Shown here: positions 1-6,424 of the stretch, in pieces
Position numbering within the stretch: position 1 is the first letter of the stretch
Layout: every line of letters begins with the position of its first letter
NCBI GenBank assembly: GCA_038227745.1
Contig: JBBRPS010000101.1
Span: 1 to 17,839 of the forward strand
Direction: 5' to 3'
DNA length: 17,839 bases
Origin: DASPXY01 sp038227745
Lineage (GTDB): Bacteria; Planctomycetota; Planctomycetia; Gemmatales; Gemmataceae
Translations under genes and position numbers: made by a program
Notes under the pieces: model-generated
The model's input: the letters and a program-made list of their open reading frames with translations, nothing else
Told to the model about the DNA's origin: nothing
Databases searched by the model: none

Positions 1-81
1 CAGCAGGCGGTCCGCGCGGGGCAGCAGTTCCTGAGCGCAGGGAGTGGCCAGGAGCAGGGCGGCGCGCGTAGACGGGTTCAT
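1..81 (-). CDS. N-terminus of unidentified protein (cut by window edge)
   Basis: Only the first 27 codons are present, reading leftward from an ATG at 79-81 and running off the window. The peptide begins MNPSTRAALLLATPCAQELL. A good ribosome binding site (AAAGGA, about 8 nt upstream of the ATG) supports a real start. The short hydrophobic stretch ALLLATPC could be part of a weak signal peptide, but it is too short to call. I do not recognise the family. The neighbouring beta-propeller gene is on the same strand but about 590 nt away, so they need not be in one operon. Confidence 0.4.
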   Translation of the reverse strand, partial: MNPSTRAALLLATPCAQELLPRADRLL

Positions 82-366
82 GACGGCGTCCTTTCCCGGT
101 AAGGGTGTCGCGTAACAACACCCGTAGTTGCCGGGAAAGACGCCGTTTACCAGCAAAATCGCCTGACCGCACACCCCACTCCGACACTTCCGACCAACGA
201 AAACCTCCATTTTCTTCGAGAAACGCGCGGAATAGACCGATCGCACCCGAGCCGAACCACTGCACGCTGACGACCGTCACGAGAGTGTCAGGCAGGATGC
301 CGCGCACGGCCGCGTTCGGTTGAAGGTCTTCTAGTTTGATCATTCCTCGACACCCAGGAGAATTTG
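82..366. other. Intergenic stretch without a convincing gene
   Basis: This stretch is less GC-rich than the rest of the window and holds only short overlapping open frames with arginine- and proline-rich, shadow-like translations. I see no gene, tRNA or clear terminator. It presumably contains the promoter of the leftward gene starting at 81. Immediately to its right is the inverted-repeat element at 367-510. Confidence 0.4.
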
Positions 367-510
367 GGTGGTGTCCCCGCAGTATTGCCAAGATGACGTA
401 AGTCCCGTGCAAGTAGACGGTTGTCGATTCGGCGCCGAAAAGTCGGCGCTTCAGCAGTTCGCGGAAAAAGCTGGCATTTTGAAGGTTGGCAATACTGCGA
501 GGACACCACC
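367..510. mobile_element. 144-bp element with 25-bp terminal inverted repeats (MITE-like)
   Basis: The left end 367-391 (beginning GGTGGTGTCC) and the right end 486-510 (ending GGACACCACC) are reverse complements at 24 of 25 positions. They enclose 94 bp with no coding capacity, which includes a 12-bp palindrome TTCGGCGCCGAA at 429-440. Long, almost perfect terminal repeats around a short non-coding core are typical of a MITE or of an insertion sequence that has lost its transposase. I see no clear target-site duplication in the flanks. A large cruciform-forming regulatory structure is the alternative. Confidence 0.55.
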
Positions 511-669
511 GATTATCAGAACGTCGTGCCGTCCACACCGAGGGCCAGGGCTACTCGGCCTGGCCGTGGCAGATGAAGCCGGCCCAGTACCAAGGCGGCG
601 CCACACGCCGGGTAGCGCGGGGACTGGCATGCAACTGGCGGATCAGTTCCAACTGCGCCTTTCTGAGCC
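511..669. other. No gene seen; 3' flank of the beta-propeller gene
   Basis: This is a short spacer between the inverted-repeat element and the stop codon of the leftward beta-propeller gene. Plus-strand frames are open here, but they have no ribosome binding site and no recognisable domain. Both frames that cross it also run through the repeat element, so they are probably chance ORFs. Confidence 0.35.
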
Positions 670-1995
670 CTACCTGTCCGCGATGCAGTAGAGGTGCCGC
701 TCACCGCGAAGAAACAGTTCCCGGCCGACTACGGCCGCCGAAGCACTGAAGCTGTCGTCGAGCCGGTTCACGGCCAGCATCTTGGGCGTCTCCTCACCGT
801 GACTGATGACCTGCGTGACGCCGTCGCGGCTGGTGACGTAGACTCGGCCCGCGGCGCCTACCGGGGAAGCGTACACGTTGCTGATCGCCTCCAGCCGAAA
901 GGGGCCGCCCCGGTCATCCCCCGTCCTGGCATCCAGGCGTGAGAGGATTCCCTGGTAGTGAAGCAGCGTATAGAGAGAGTCTCCGTACAGCAGCGGCGAC
1001 GGCACGTAAGGCGTTCCCCGGCGGCGGGTCCAGACAACCTGCCTGGTCCCGGTGATGTCGCCTTTGGCGCCGTCGAGGCGGATGGCCAGCAAGGCCCGCG
1101 TGTCGTAGCTGCTGCCGGCGTACACGACCCCGTTGGCCGCCACCGGCGACGCGACGATGTTGGACGACAGCCCGCCGCATTCCCAGAGGACCGCGCCGCT
1201 GGCCAGGTCGTAGCCGCGCAGGCGCTTCGTGCCGGGGACGATGACCTGAGCCTTGCCGCCGTGCTCGACCACGATCGGCGTGGCCCACGAGGTGTCCTCG
1301 GCGCGGGCCACCCGCCAGCGCTGCCTGCCGGTGCGTTTGTCGAGGGCCACGAGGAACGATTGTTCTTCGTGGTCCCAGTTGACGATCAGGGTCTCCCCGT
1401 GGAGGGCCGGGGAGCTGCCCTCGCCGTGCCCGTGCTTGGTGTGCATCGCGCCGAGGTCCTTTTTCCAAAGCAGCTTGCCGCCCAAGTCCAGGCAGTAGAG
1501 ACCGCGCGAGCCAAAGAACGCGAACAGATGCTCGCCATCGGTGACTGGCGATGCCGACGCCAGGCTGGCAGACACATGACCCGCTTCATGCGGCGGCTCC
1601 TTGCGCACCGTCTGGCGCCAGAGAATCTTGCCGTCGCGGCGGCTGACGGCCAGCACCACGAACTCGTGGGGACGGGTCGAGGCCAGGTTGTCGTGGGCGC
1701 CCGGACGATTCGGGAATCGGGGCTTCACGGCCGCGCCGTAAGGGATCGCCGTGGTCAGGAAGACGCGCTCGCCCCAGACGATCGGCGTGGAATGCCCCTT
1801 GCCCGGCAGTGCCGTCTTCCAGCGGATGTGCTTGGTCTCGCTCCATTCGACGGGCGGGCGGGCGTTCGGCGCCACGCCGGTGCCCAGCGGCCCCCGCCAT
1901 TGCGGCCAATAGTGCTGCGCCCCCGCCCCGTCGCGATCGGCATCCGCCGTGGCGAGCAGGCACGTTATCACGAGCTTGCCGAGCATCGACTGCAT
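670..1995 (-). CDS. Secreted PQQ-like (BamB-type) beta-propeller protein
   Basis: This is a 441-aa protein of the PQQ-binding-like beta-propeller class that is abundant in planctomycetes. The N-terminus (MQSMLGKLVITCLLATADAD) is a plausible signal peptide. It is followed by YWPQWRGP at residues 29-36, the usual start of the mature domain in this family. Blade-like repeats follow, with the pattern 'LDxxTGxxxW' or similar: SRRDGKILWRQ, LDLGGKLLWKK, LDKRTGRQRWRV and YDLASGAVLWEC. The C-terminal ERHLYCIADR is the usual final strand. The open frame extends upstream to 2943, but the ATG at 1993-1995 is preceded by AAAGGA at a good distance and begins the leader, so the long extension is spurious. 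Family members act outside the cytoplasm as scaffolds or as enzymes of unknown substrate. No partner dehydrogenase is nearby. Confidence 0.85.
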   Translation of the reverse strand: MQSMLGKLVITCLLATADADRDGAGAQHYWPQWRGPLGTGVAPNARPPVEWSETKHIRWKTALPGKGHSTPIVWGERVFLTTAIPYGAAVKPRFPNRPGAHDNLASTRPHEFVVLAVSRRDGKILWRQTVRKEPPHEAGHVSASLASASPVTDGEHLFAFFGSRGLYCLDLGGKLLWKKDLGAMHTKHGHGEGSSPALHGETLIVNWDHEEQSFLVALDKRTGRQRWRVARAEDTSWATPIVVEHGGKAQVIVPGTKRLRGYDLASGAVLWECGGLSSNIVASPVAANGVVYAGSSYDTRALLAIRLDGAKGDITGTRQVVWTRRRGTPYVPSPLLYGDSLYTLLHYQGILSRLDARTGDDRGGPFRLEAISNVYASPVGAAGRVYVTSRDGVTQVISHGEETPKMLAVNRLDDSFSASAAVVGRELFLRGERHLYCIADR

Positions 1996-2333
1996 GAGGA
2001 TTTCCTTTCGGGTTCTGCCGCGAATGAACTGGCACTCTTGAGAGATTCTACGTGCATGGTCAGCGCACGGCTCGACCCGCTGCGTGGACGGGTTGGTCGC
2101 GCAGCTGGCCGATCCGGTGACACCGAAGAACACTGGGGAGAGAGGTACGGGGCGAAACAGGTGTCGCCCGGGAGGCGGCGGGAGGCGCGCCGCTGCTTGC
2201 GCCGCACGCCCAAAGCGCTGTGGGCGTACCTGCCTGCTCGCCAACTTCTCCCGCCGTGTTGGCCCCGGGTAGACAGCACCAACGCCTAAATATCTACAAA
2301 AGGGGTGGTATATTCCACGATCACGAGCGGTTA
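1996..2333. other. Intergenic region upstream of the beta-propeller gene; nothing coding seen
   Basis: About 340 nt separate the start of the leftward beta-propeller gene from the rightward remnant at 2335. Open frames cross it on both strands, but they lack ribosome binding sites and recognisable domains. The right-hand end near 2288-2325 is locally AT-rich (TAAATATCTAC, GGTATATTCC) and could hold a promoter in either direction. I cannot assign one. Confidence 0.35.
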
Positions 2334-2360
2334 AGAGGCTGTCCGGAATCGGCAGCCTCT
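2334..2360. repeat. Perfect 8-bp stem hairpin at left edge of gene remnant
   Basis: AGAGGCTG (2334-2341) pairs perfectly with CAGCCTCT (2353-2360). Inside the loop, CCG (2343-2345) can pair with CGG (2350-2352). The hairpin sits exactly where the open frame of the downstream remnant begins. It could be a decayed insertion-sequence end or a terminator without a T tract. Confidence 0.4.
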
Positions 2361-2560
2361 GAGCTGCTGCTTCTGTATCTTCAGCCCCCGGCCGGCTCTC
2401 CTCCTGGCCGGCAAGCACAACCCCGAACTGCTCGCCCAGTACGTCCAGGTCGAGCGTCAGATCGGCCACGCCTTCCGCCTGGAGCTGCCGCTGGCCGAAG
2501 TACAGGCGGCCCTCCAGCGCGGGGAGGAGCCCGGCCCGGTCGCCGACTGGGCCATGTGAC
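2335..2560 (+). pseudogene. C-terminal gene remnant (possibly PAPS-reductase-like)
   Basis: This reading frame is open from 2335 to the TGA at 2558-2560. It has no start codon or ribosome binding site. From about 2395 the translation looks like genuine protein, with HNPELLAQYVQVERQIGHAF, then LPLAEVQAALQRG and a C-terminal ADWAM. The pattern of HPELLxxYVxxExxIG loosely resembles the C-terminal part of phosphoadenylylsulfate-reductase-like (adenine nucleotide alpha hydrolase) proteins, but that is a weak memory-based match. The 5' part is missing, and the frame begins inside the hairpin at 2334-2360. I read it as the tail of a truncated gene. Confidence 0.35.
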
Positions 2561-2631
2561 CCGGCGGGCGAACGATTACCTCTCATCCCCCGTGTCGCCC
2601 CTGTGAAAACCCGTGAACGAAAGGAGATGCC

Positions 2632-2871
2632 GTGACGAACAGCGAGTTGCTCCAGGCGCCTGAAGAGCTGCTCGGCGAACTCGACAGGCAGCGGCTGTTC
2701 TTGCTCCGTGTCGAGGGGACGCCGGTGCCGTGCCCGGCCTGCCAGACGCCCGTGAACGCCTTCCAGGCGGCGGGCATCGGCCTGGACGAGTACGACGGCG
2801 GCACGACCCGCTACGACTTCCACTGCCCGGCCTGCGGCGCGGAAGTTGACCGGGGCGGACCAGGGGGGTAG
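2632..2871 (+). CDS. Small zinc-ribbon protein
   Basis: This 79-aa protein starts at GTG 2632 and has a strong ribosome binding site, AAGGAG, at 2621-2626. Two CPxC knuckles, CPAC at residues 34-37 and CPAC at 65-68, are spaced about 28 residues apart. They should bind one zinc ion as a treble-clef or zinc-ribbon fold. The N-terminal 30 residues are acidic and leucine-rich (ELLQAPEELLGEL). There is no signal peptide, so it is probably cytoplasmic. Its stop lies 31 nt before the start of the SGNH-like hydrolase, so the two are likely co-transcribed. No specific function can be assigned; a nucleic-acid or protein-binding role would be usual for such small ribbons. Confidence 0.6.
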   Translation: MTNSELLQAPEELLGELDRQRLFLLRVEGTPVPCPACQTPVNAFQAAGIGLDEYDGGTTRYDFHCPACGAEVDRGGPGG

Positions 2872-2902
2872 GGTAACCACGCCCGACCAGGAGGCGCGCT
2901 CG

Positions 2903-3535
2903 GTGAACCACGTCGTTCTTCTTGGCGACTCGATCTTCGACAACGCCCGCTACGTCCCGGGCGGGCCGTCAGTGATCGAGCACGTCCGCAGGTGCTTGCC
3001 CGGGGGGTGGCGGGCCGCCCTCCTGGCCCGGGACGGGGCCGGGATCGCGGAGCTTCCGCGCCAGCTCGACCAGATCCCGGCAGACGCGACACACCTGATC
3101 GTGAGCGTCGGGGGGAACGACGCCCTGGATCACAGCGGCCTGCTGCTGCACGAGCCGGCCGGGTCGTTCGCGGAAGTGCTCGCCCGCCTGGCGGACATCC
3201 GCGAGCAGTTCCGGCGGGACTACCGGGCCGTGCTGGAGCGCGTGCTCGGGCTCGGCAAGCCCACCGCCGTCTGCACTGTCTACGACGCGATCCCCGGGCT
3301 GGACCCCGTGGAGGCGACGGGGCTGTGCTTGTTCAACGACGTCATCCTGCGGGAGGCGTTTCGGGCCGGGCTGCCGGTCATCGACCTCCGGCTGGTCTGC
3401 ACCGACGCTGCCGACTACTCCCGGGCCTCCCCCATCGAGCCGTCTGTCGTGGGCGGGGGCAAGATCGCCAGGGCGATCAGCCGCCTGGTGACGGGATACG
3501 ACTTCCCGGCCGAGGGGAGCCGGGTGTTCTCCTGA
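2903..3535 (+). CDS. SGNH/GDSL-like hydrolase
   Basis: This is a 210-aa cytoplasmic SGNH-fold hydrolase (esterase/lipase type) with no signal peptide. From the GTG at 2903, block I is VVLLGDSIFDN, with the candidate nucleophile Ser10. Block III is VSVGGND at residues 68-73, with Gly/Asn oxyanion residues. The C-terminal block region reads SPIEPSVVGGGKIARAI at 176-192. The start was chosen because AGGAGG at 2889-2894 lies 8 nt upstream. An ATG at 2846 would add 19 residues overlapping the zinc-ribbon gene. The canonical block V DxxH is not evident: there is Asp but no His in the expected place, so the catalytic set may differ from typical esterases. The substrate is unknown. Confidence 0.75.
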   Translation: MNHVVLLGDSIFDNARYVPGGPSVIEHVRRCLPGGWRAALLARDGAGIAELPRQLDQIPADATHLIVSVGGNDALDHSGLLLHEPAGSFAEVLARLADIREQFRRDYRAVLERVLGLGKPTAVCTVYDAIPGLDPVEATGLCLFNDVILREAFRAGLPVIDLRLVCTDAADYSRASPIEPSVVGGGKIARAISRLVTGYDFPAEGSRVFS

Positions 3536-3653
3536 CCTGCCCCGCAACTGGCTGGGCCGCTGGAGGATGGTGCTCGATGGCTGTTCCAAAGTTGCGCGAG
3601 CGGACCCTCATCCAGGTGCGGTACTTCATTGTCCCTCCACGAGGAGGCCGTAC

Positions 3654-3878
3654 CTGGAAATTTTCGTGGTCAGGTATGTCGGCATGTACCCTTTCGGCTC
3701 CGCGGGCAACGACGACACCCAGTTCATGTACGCGATGGCGCAGGCGGGCGTGGCGGTGTTCAGGCCGTACGCCGGCCGGTTTTTCGGGTTGGCCGCCTTG
3801 GCCGTCTACCCCAAGGGCGTGCTGGACTCCCTCGGCGAGACCTCCATCCTCGTGGTCGGCAAAGGAAACGCTCCCTGA
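3654..3878 (+). CDS. Small hypothetical ORF, doubtful
   Basis: This frame gives about 74 residues beginning LEIFVVRYVGMYPFGSAGND and ending SILVVGKGNAP. It reads more like protein than its neighbours, with balanced composition and a hydrophobic segment (RFFGLAALAVYPKGV). A strong GAGGAGG at 3641-3647 lies 6 nt before a CTG at 3654. GTG at 3666 and ATG at 3684 are other in-frame starts, and ATG 3567 is the longest option. Its last 73 nt overlap, antisense, the end of the cysteine-rich protein on the other strand. I do not recognise the family. It may be a fragment of a larger gene. Confidence 0.3.
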   Translation: MEIFVVRYVGMYPFGSAGNDDTQFMYAMAQAGVAVFRPYAGRFFGLAALAVYPKGVLDSLGETSILVVGKGNAP

Positions 3879-4069
3879 AGCTGACCGCAGTCGAGGCAAT
3901 AGTCGAATTGCACGTCGTCCCCGCCCCCGATCCCCAGATCACGGGGCACATAGTCATGCAGATGACGGCCAGCAAGGTCCACGCTGCACATGTCCGAACA
4001 ATGTGCGAGAATGCGAGCGAGGCGAGAGCCGGAACATCGCTGACACCGAGTCGGCACCGGACCTATCAT
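3806..4069 (-). CDS. Small conserved cysteine-rich (zinc-ribbon-like) protein
   Basis: This 87-aa protein starts at ATG 4067-4069, with GGGAGG just upstream. Cysteine pairs are CQRC at residues 9-12 and CLDC at 58-61, with further Cys at 24 and 28 (HCSDMC). The core LGIGGGDDVQFDYCLDCGQL is highly characteristic of a small protein family I recall from many bacteria, annotated only as hypothetical. The function is unknown, and zinc binding is inferred from the cysteines. The last dozen residues (EVSPRESSTPLG) look unlike the family and overlap an antisense ORF, so the 3' end may have been altered by rearrangement. It lies downstream of the SGNH fragment on the same strand. Confidence 0.65.
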   Translation of the reverse strand: MIGPVPTRCQRCSGSRLARILAHCSDMCSVDLAGRHLHDYVPRDLGIGGGDDVQFDYCLDCGQLQGAFPLPTTRMEVSPRESSTPLG

Positions 4070-4136
4070 CGTTCCTCCCATGCGGCGGCTGGGCAATCGG
4101 ATTGTACGCAGGCTACCCTCTCTCTCCTGTCCCCAA

Positions 4137-4364
4137 TCAGAAACGTACAGGCCCGAGGCGGCGGCCGCAAGCGGTCCCGTCCCAGAAGCCACTTCGGGTC
4201 AGGATCCTCCAGCGGACCCCGCGCGTGCTGGAGTCGCCCAGCGCCACGACGCGCGCCCTGGCGTGCTGCGCCGGCAGCCTGTCGGTGCCCAGGGCCAGCG
4301 CGGCCAGCACGAGCAAGGGAGTACGACGCAGGGCGCCCGTCTTGCCGAAGACGGCCTGACACAT
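4137..4364 (-). pseudogene. N-terminal fragment of a secreted SGNH/GDSL hydrolase
   Basis: Reading leftward from the ATG at 4362-4364, with AGGAGA about 8 nt upstream, the translation begins with a signal peptide (RRTPLLVLAALALG). It continues into ARVVALGDSSTRGVR, the block I region of secreted SGNH hydrolases, which usually reads VALGDSITxGVR. After residue about 51 the similarity stops and the frame ends within 25 residues of arginine- and glycine-rich sequence. None of blocks II, III or V is present. The gene has therefore lost about three quarters of its length. It follows the intact DUF1501 gene by 94 nt on the same strand, so it was probably the next gene of that operon before truncation. 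Confidence 0.6.
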
Positions 4365-4458
4365 CGCTGGGATCTCCTGGGGTCGGTACGGGCCGCGGAG
4401 GCCGTGCCGGCAAGGCCCTTGATTGCTTCCGCGGGAGCGACGTCCCGCTGAGGGCGGG

Positions 4459-5862
4459 TCAGCCTCCGAACAGGCGGGTGAGCGGCTGCCCCTCGGCGAC
4501 GCGGTAGGGCCGCCCCGCCTGGTCGCGGATCTCGGCCGCCGGGTCGATGCCGAACCGCCAGAAGATCGTCGCGGCCAGGTCGCCCGGGGTGACCGGGTCC
4601 GCGGCCGGGTAGGCGCCCTGCCGGTCGCTGGCCCCGTACACGGCCCCGCCGCGGACGCCGCCGCCGACCAACAACACCGTGTAGCAGTCCGGCCAGTGGT
4701 CGCGGCCCCCCTCGCGGTTAATCCGCGGGGTGCGGCCGAACTCCCCCATGGCCACCACCAGCGTCGAGTCGAGCAGGCCGCGCTGGTCGAGGTCCTCGAT
4801 CAGCGCGGAGAGGGACTGGTCCGCCAGCGGCAGCAGGTGCGTGCGGTGCTGGTTGAAGCAGCGGAAGTGGGCGTCCCAGTTCTGCCCCTGCTGCTTGCAG
4901 TCGTGGACGTTGACGAACGGCACGCCGGCCTCGACGAGCCTGCGGGCCAGCAGCAGGTTCTGCCCCCGCATCTGGCGGGCGTAGGCCATCTCGGCCCCGT
5001 TGCCGCCGCCGCCCCCCTCGCCGGCCGCGGCCGGCCCGGGCCCGAAACCGTAGCGCTCGCGCACCGCCGCCGGCTCGCGCGACAGGTCCACGGCCGTGCG
5101 GAGCGCCGGCGAATCGAGCAGGCGAAAGGCGCGGTCGTACAGGCCGTGCAGGGGCGAGGTTGGCCGGCCGTTCCCGTGCAGCGCCCCGAGGAGGTCGCGG
5201 CGCTCTCGCAGCCGCCCGGCCGACAAGCCCTCCGCCGGGGCCAGCGCGTCGGCGCGGTAGCGGCGGCCCTGGGGATCGACCTCGATTCGCAGGGGGTCGA
5301 ACGCCGCCCCCAGGAAGCCGGCACCCTGGCACGGGACGTCGTGAACGTTGCGGAACGCGAACGGCAGCGCGGCGAAGGGGATCTCGGCGGGCCGGCCGGG
5401 GCGAAGGCGCGCGACGGCACTGCCGAAGCTGGGGAAGGTCTGCGGCTGGGGCGCGAACAGCTCGCGGTCCGGCCCGTCGAGCGGCCGGCCGGTCAGGGCG
5501 TGGATCGAGGCGGAGTCGTGCAGCCGGGCCTCGTGGTGCATGCCGCGGACCAGCGCCACCCGGTGCATGAGCCGCGCCATCCGCGGCAGGTGCTCGCAGA
5601 CGCGCGTGCCCGGGACGCTGGTCGAGATGGTGCGGAACTCCCCGCGGATCTCGGCCGGGGCGTCGGGCTTGGGGTCATAGGTGTCGAGGTGGCTCGGTCC
5701 GCCGTAATAGAAGACCAGGATGCAGGAGCGGATGGACTTGTGCCGGGGGCGGAGTGCCTGAGCTGCCTGGGCCTGCCACAGGCCCCCCAGGTGCAGGCCG
5801 AGGGTTCCGCCGGCCAGCTGAAGGAAGCGGCGGCGCAGCAGCAGACGGGTCACGCGATCCAT
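4459..5862 (-). CDS. DUF1501 domain protein with Tat-type leader
   Basis: This is a 467-aa DUF1501 family protein, apparently full length. The N-terminus has a twin-arginine-like leader (RRRFLQLAGGTLGLHLGG, residues 10-27), so export in folded form is likely. Family hallmarks are GGPSHLDTYDPKPDAP at 54-69, NVHDCKQQGQNWDAH in the middle, GEFGRTPRIN at about 373-382, GGRDHWP at about 385-391 and a GGGVRGG stretch. DUF1501 belongs to the alkaline-phosphatase/sulfatase-like fold and is greatly expanded in planctomycetes. Its biochemical role is not established. The start at ATG 5860-5862 has an excellent GAGGAGG. No DUF1549/DUF1553 cytochrome-type partner, with which these genes often pair, is present in the window. 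A hairpin with 31-bp arms lies 40 nt upstream. Confidence 0.9.
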   Translation of the reverse strand: MDRVTRLLLRRRFLQLAGGTLGLHLGGLWQAQAAQALRPRHKSIRSCILVFYYGGPSHLDTYDPKPDAPAEIRGEFRTISTSVPGTRVCEHLPRMARLMHRVALVRGMHHEARLHDSASIHALTGRPLDGPDRELFAPQPQTFPSFGSAVARLRPGRPAEIPFAALPFAFRNVHDVPCQGAGFLGAAFDPLRIEVDPQGRRYRADALAPAEGLSAGRLRERRDLLGALHGNGRPTSPLHGLYDRAFRLLDSPALRTAVDLSREPAAVRERYGFGPGPAAAGEGGGGGNGAEMAYARQMRGQNLLLARRLVEAGVPFVNVHDCKQQGQNWDAHFRCFNQHRTHLLPLADQSLSALIEDLDQRGLLDSTLVVAMGEFGRTPRINREGGRDHWPDCYTVLLVGGGVRGGAVYGASDRQGAYPAADPVTPGDLAATIFWRFGIDPAAEIRDQAGRPYRVAEGQPLTRLFGG

Positions 5863-5902
5863 GATTCACACCTCCTCAATGCCGAACCGTCCCGTCCCCC
5901 CG

Positions 5903-5990
5903 CAGTTGTCAGTTGCCAGTTGTCAGTTGCCAGTGAAGACAGGGACCTCGCGCTCGTCTCTGGCAACTGACAACTGGCAACTGACAACTG
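5903..5990. repeat. Perfect 31-bp inverted repeat (hairpin) built from a 14-bp unit
   Basis: Arms 5903-5933 and 5960-5990 are exact reverse complements, separated by a 26-bp spacer. Each arm is two copies of CAGTTGTCAGTTGC plus CAG, so the structure is both a tandem and an inverted repeat. This 'CAGTTGCCAGTTGTC'-type sequence is a repeated text I have met in intergenic DNA of several bacterial genomes. The element sits exactly where the upstream DUF1501 gene loses its homology, and just before the ribosome binding site of the downstream DUF1501 gene. It may act as a transcription barrier or be a non-autonomous mobile repeat. Confidence 0.8.
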
Positions 5991-6252
5991 TCTGGGTGGT
6001 GCCGTACTCCCCGCGGATGCCCTCCGGTGCGTCCGGCTTGGGGTCGAACGTCTCGTGCTGCGAGGGGCCGCCGGACGGGAAGATGAAGATCACGGACCGA
6101 GCCCGCACGCGCCGCCGGGCCGGGGAAGCCTGCGCCTCCAGGCGGAGCAGGTCCGCCAGGCCGGCGCCGAACAGACTGAGCGCGCCGGCCCGCAGCAGCT
6201 CGCGCCGCCCGATCGGGTGGTGGTCCTCGTGGCGGCAGCCAGGACGGTTCAT
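5923..6252 (-). pseudogene. Truncated DUF1501 gene (N-terminal part only)
   Basis: From the ATG at 6250-6252 (GGGGGAG upstream) the translation has a twin-arginine-like leader (GRRELLRAGALSLFGAGLAD). It continues into SVIFIFPSGGPSQHETFDPK and then PDAPEGIRGEYGTT, an unmistakable DUF1501 N-terminus parallel to GGPSHLDTYDPKPDAP in the next gene. Similarity stops near 6000. The frame then runs through the inverted repeat (SCQLSVARDEREVPVF) to a stop at 5923-5925. About 80 of the expected 460-480 residues remain, and the catalytic-type motifs GEFGRTP and GRDHW are absent. It is not a copy of the neighbouring gene, since the leaders differ clearly. Confidence 0.75.
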
Positions 6253-6424
6253 GGTCACTCCCCCTTGAGCCCCTTCTGCGGTCCGGGTTCCATTCTACTA
6301 CACCGCGGCTAAACGAACGGCCACTCATTTCTGCCGCGAGGTAGTACCCGGCCGTCGGGCGGCTCGCCACTGCCGCGTGCGGCCCTGGCGCCCCCGAGGG
6401 GCGATCGGACTGCCGGCCCGAGGG

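Noticed and set aside
958..2289. 443-aa open frame on the plus strand
   Set aside because: It is the antisense shadow of the beta-propeller gene, with arginine-, alanine- and glycine-rich translation and no domain.
1996..2943. N-terminal extension of the beta-propeller gene, giving a 757-aa frame
   Set aside because: The extension has no domain, is arginine-rich and lies antisense to the zinc-ribbon gene. The signal peptide and ribosome binding site fix the start at 1995.
4423..5970. 515-aa open frame on the plus strand
   Set aside because: It is the antisense shadow of the DUF1501 gene. The opposite strand has clear family motifs and a Tat-like leader.
5903..5990. CRISPR-like array from the repeated CAGTTGTCAGTTGC units
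   Set aside because: The units are contiguous or inverted, with one 26-bp spacer only. There are no regular spacers and no cas genes.
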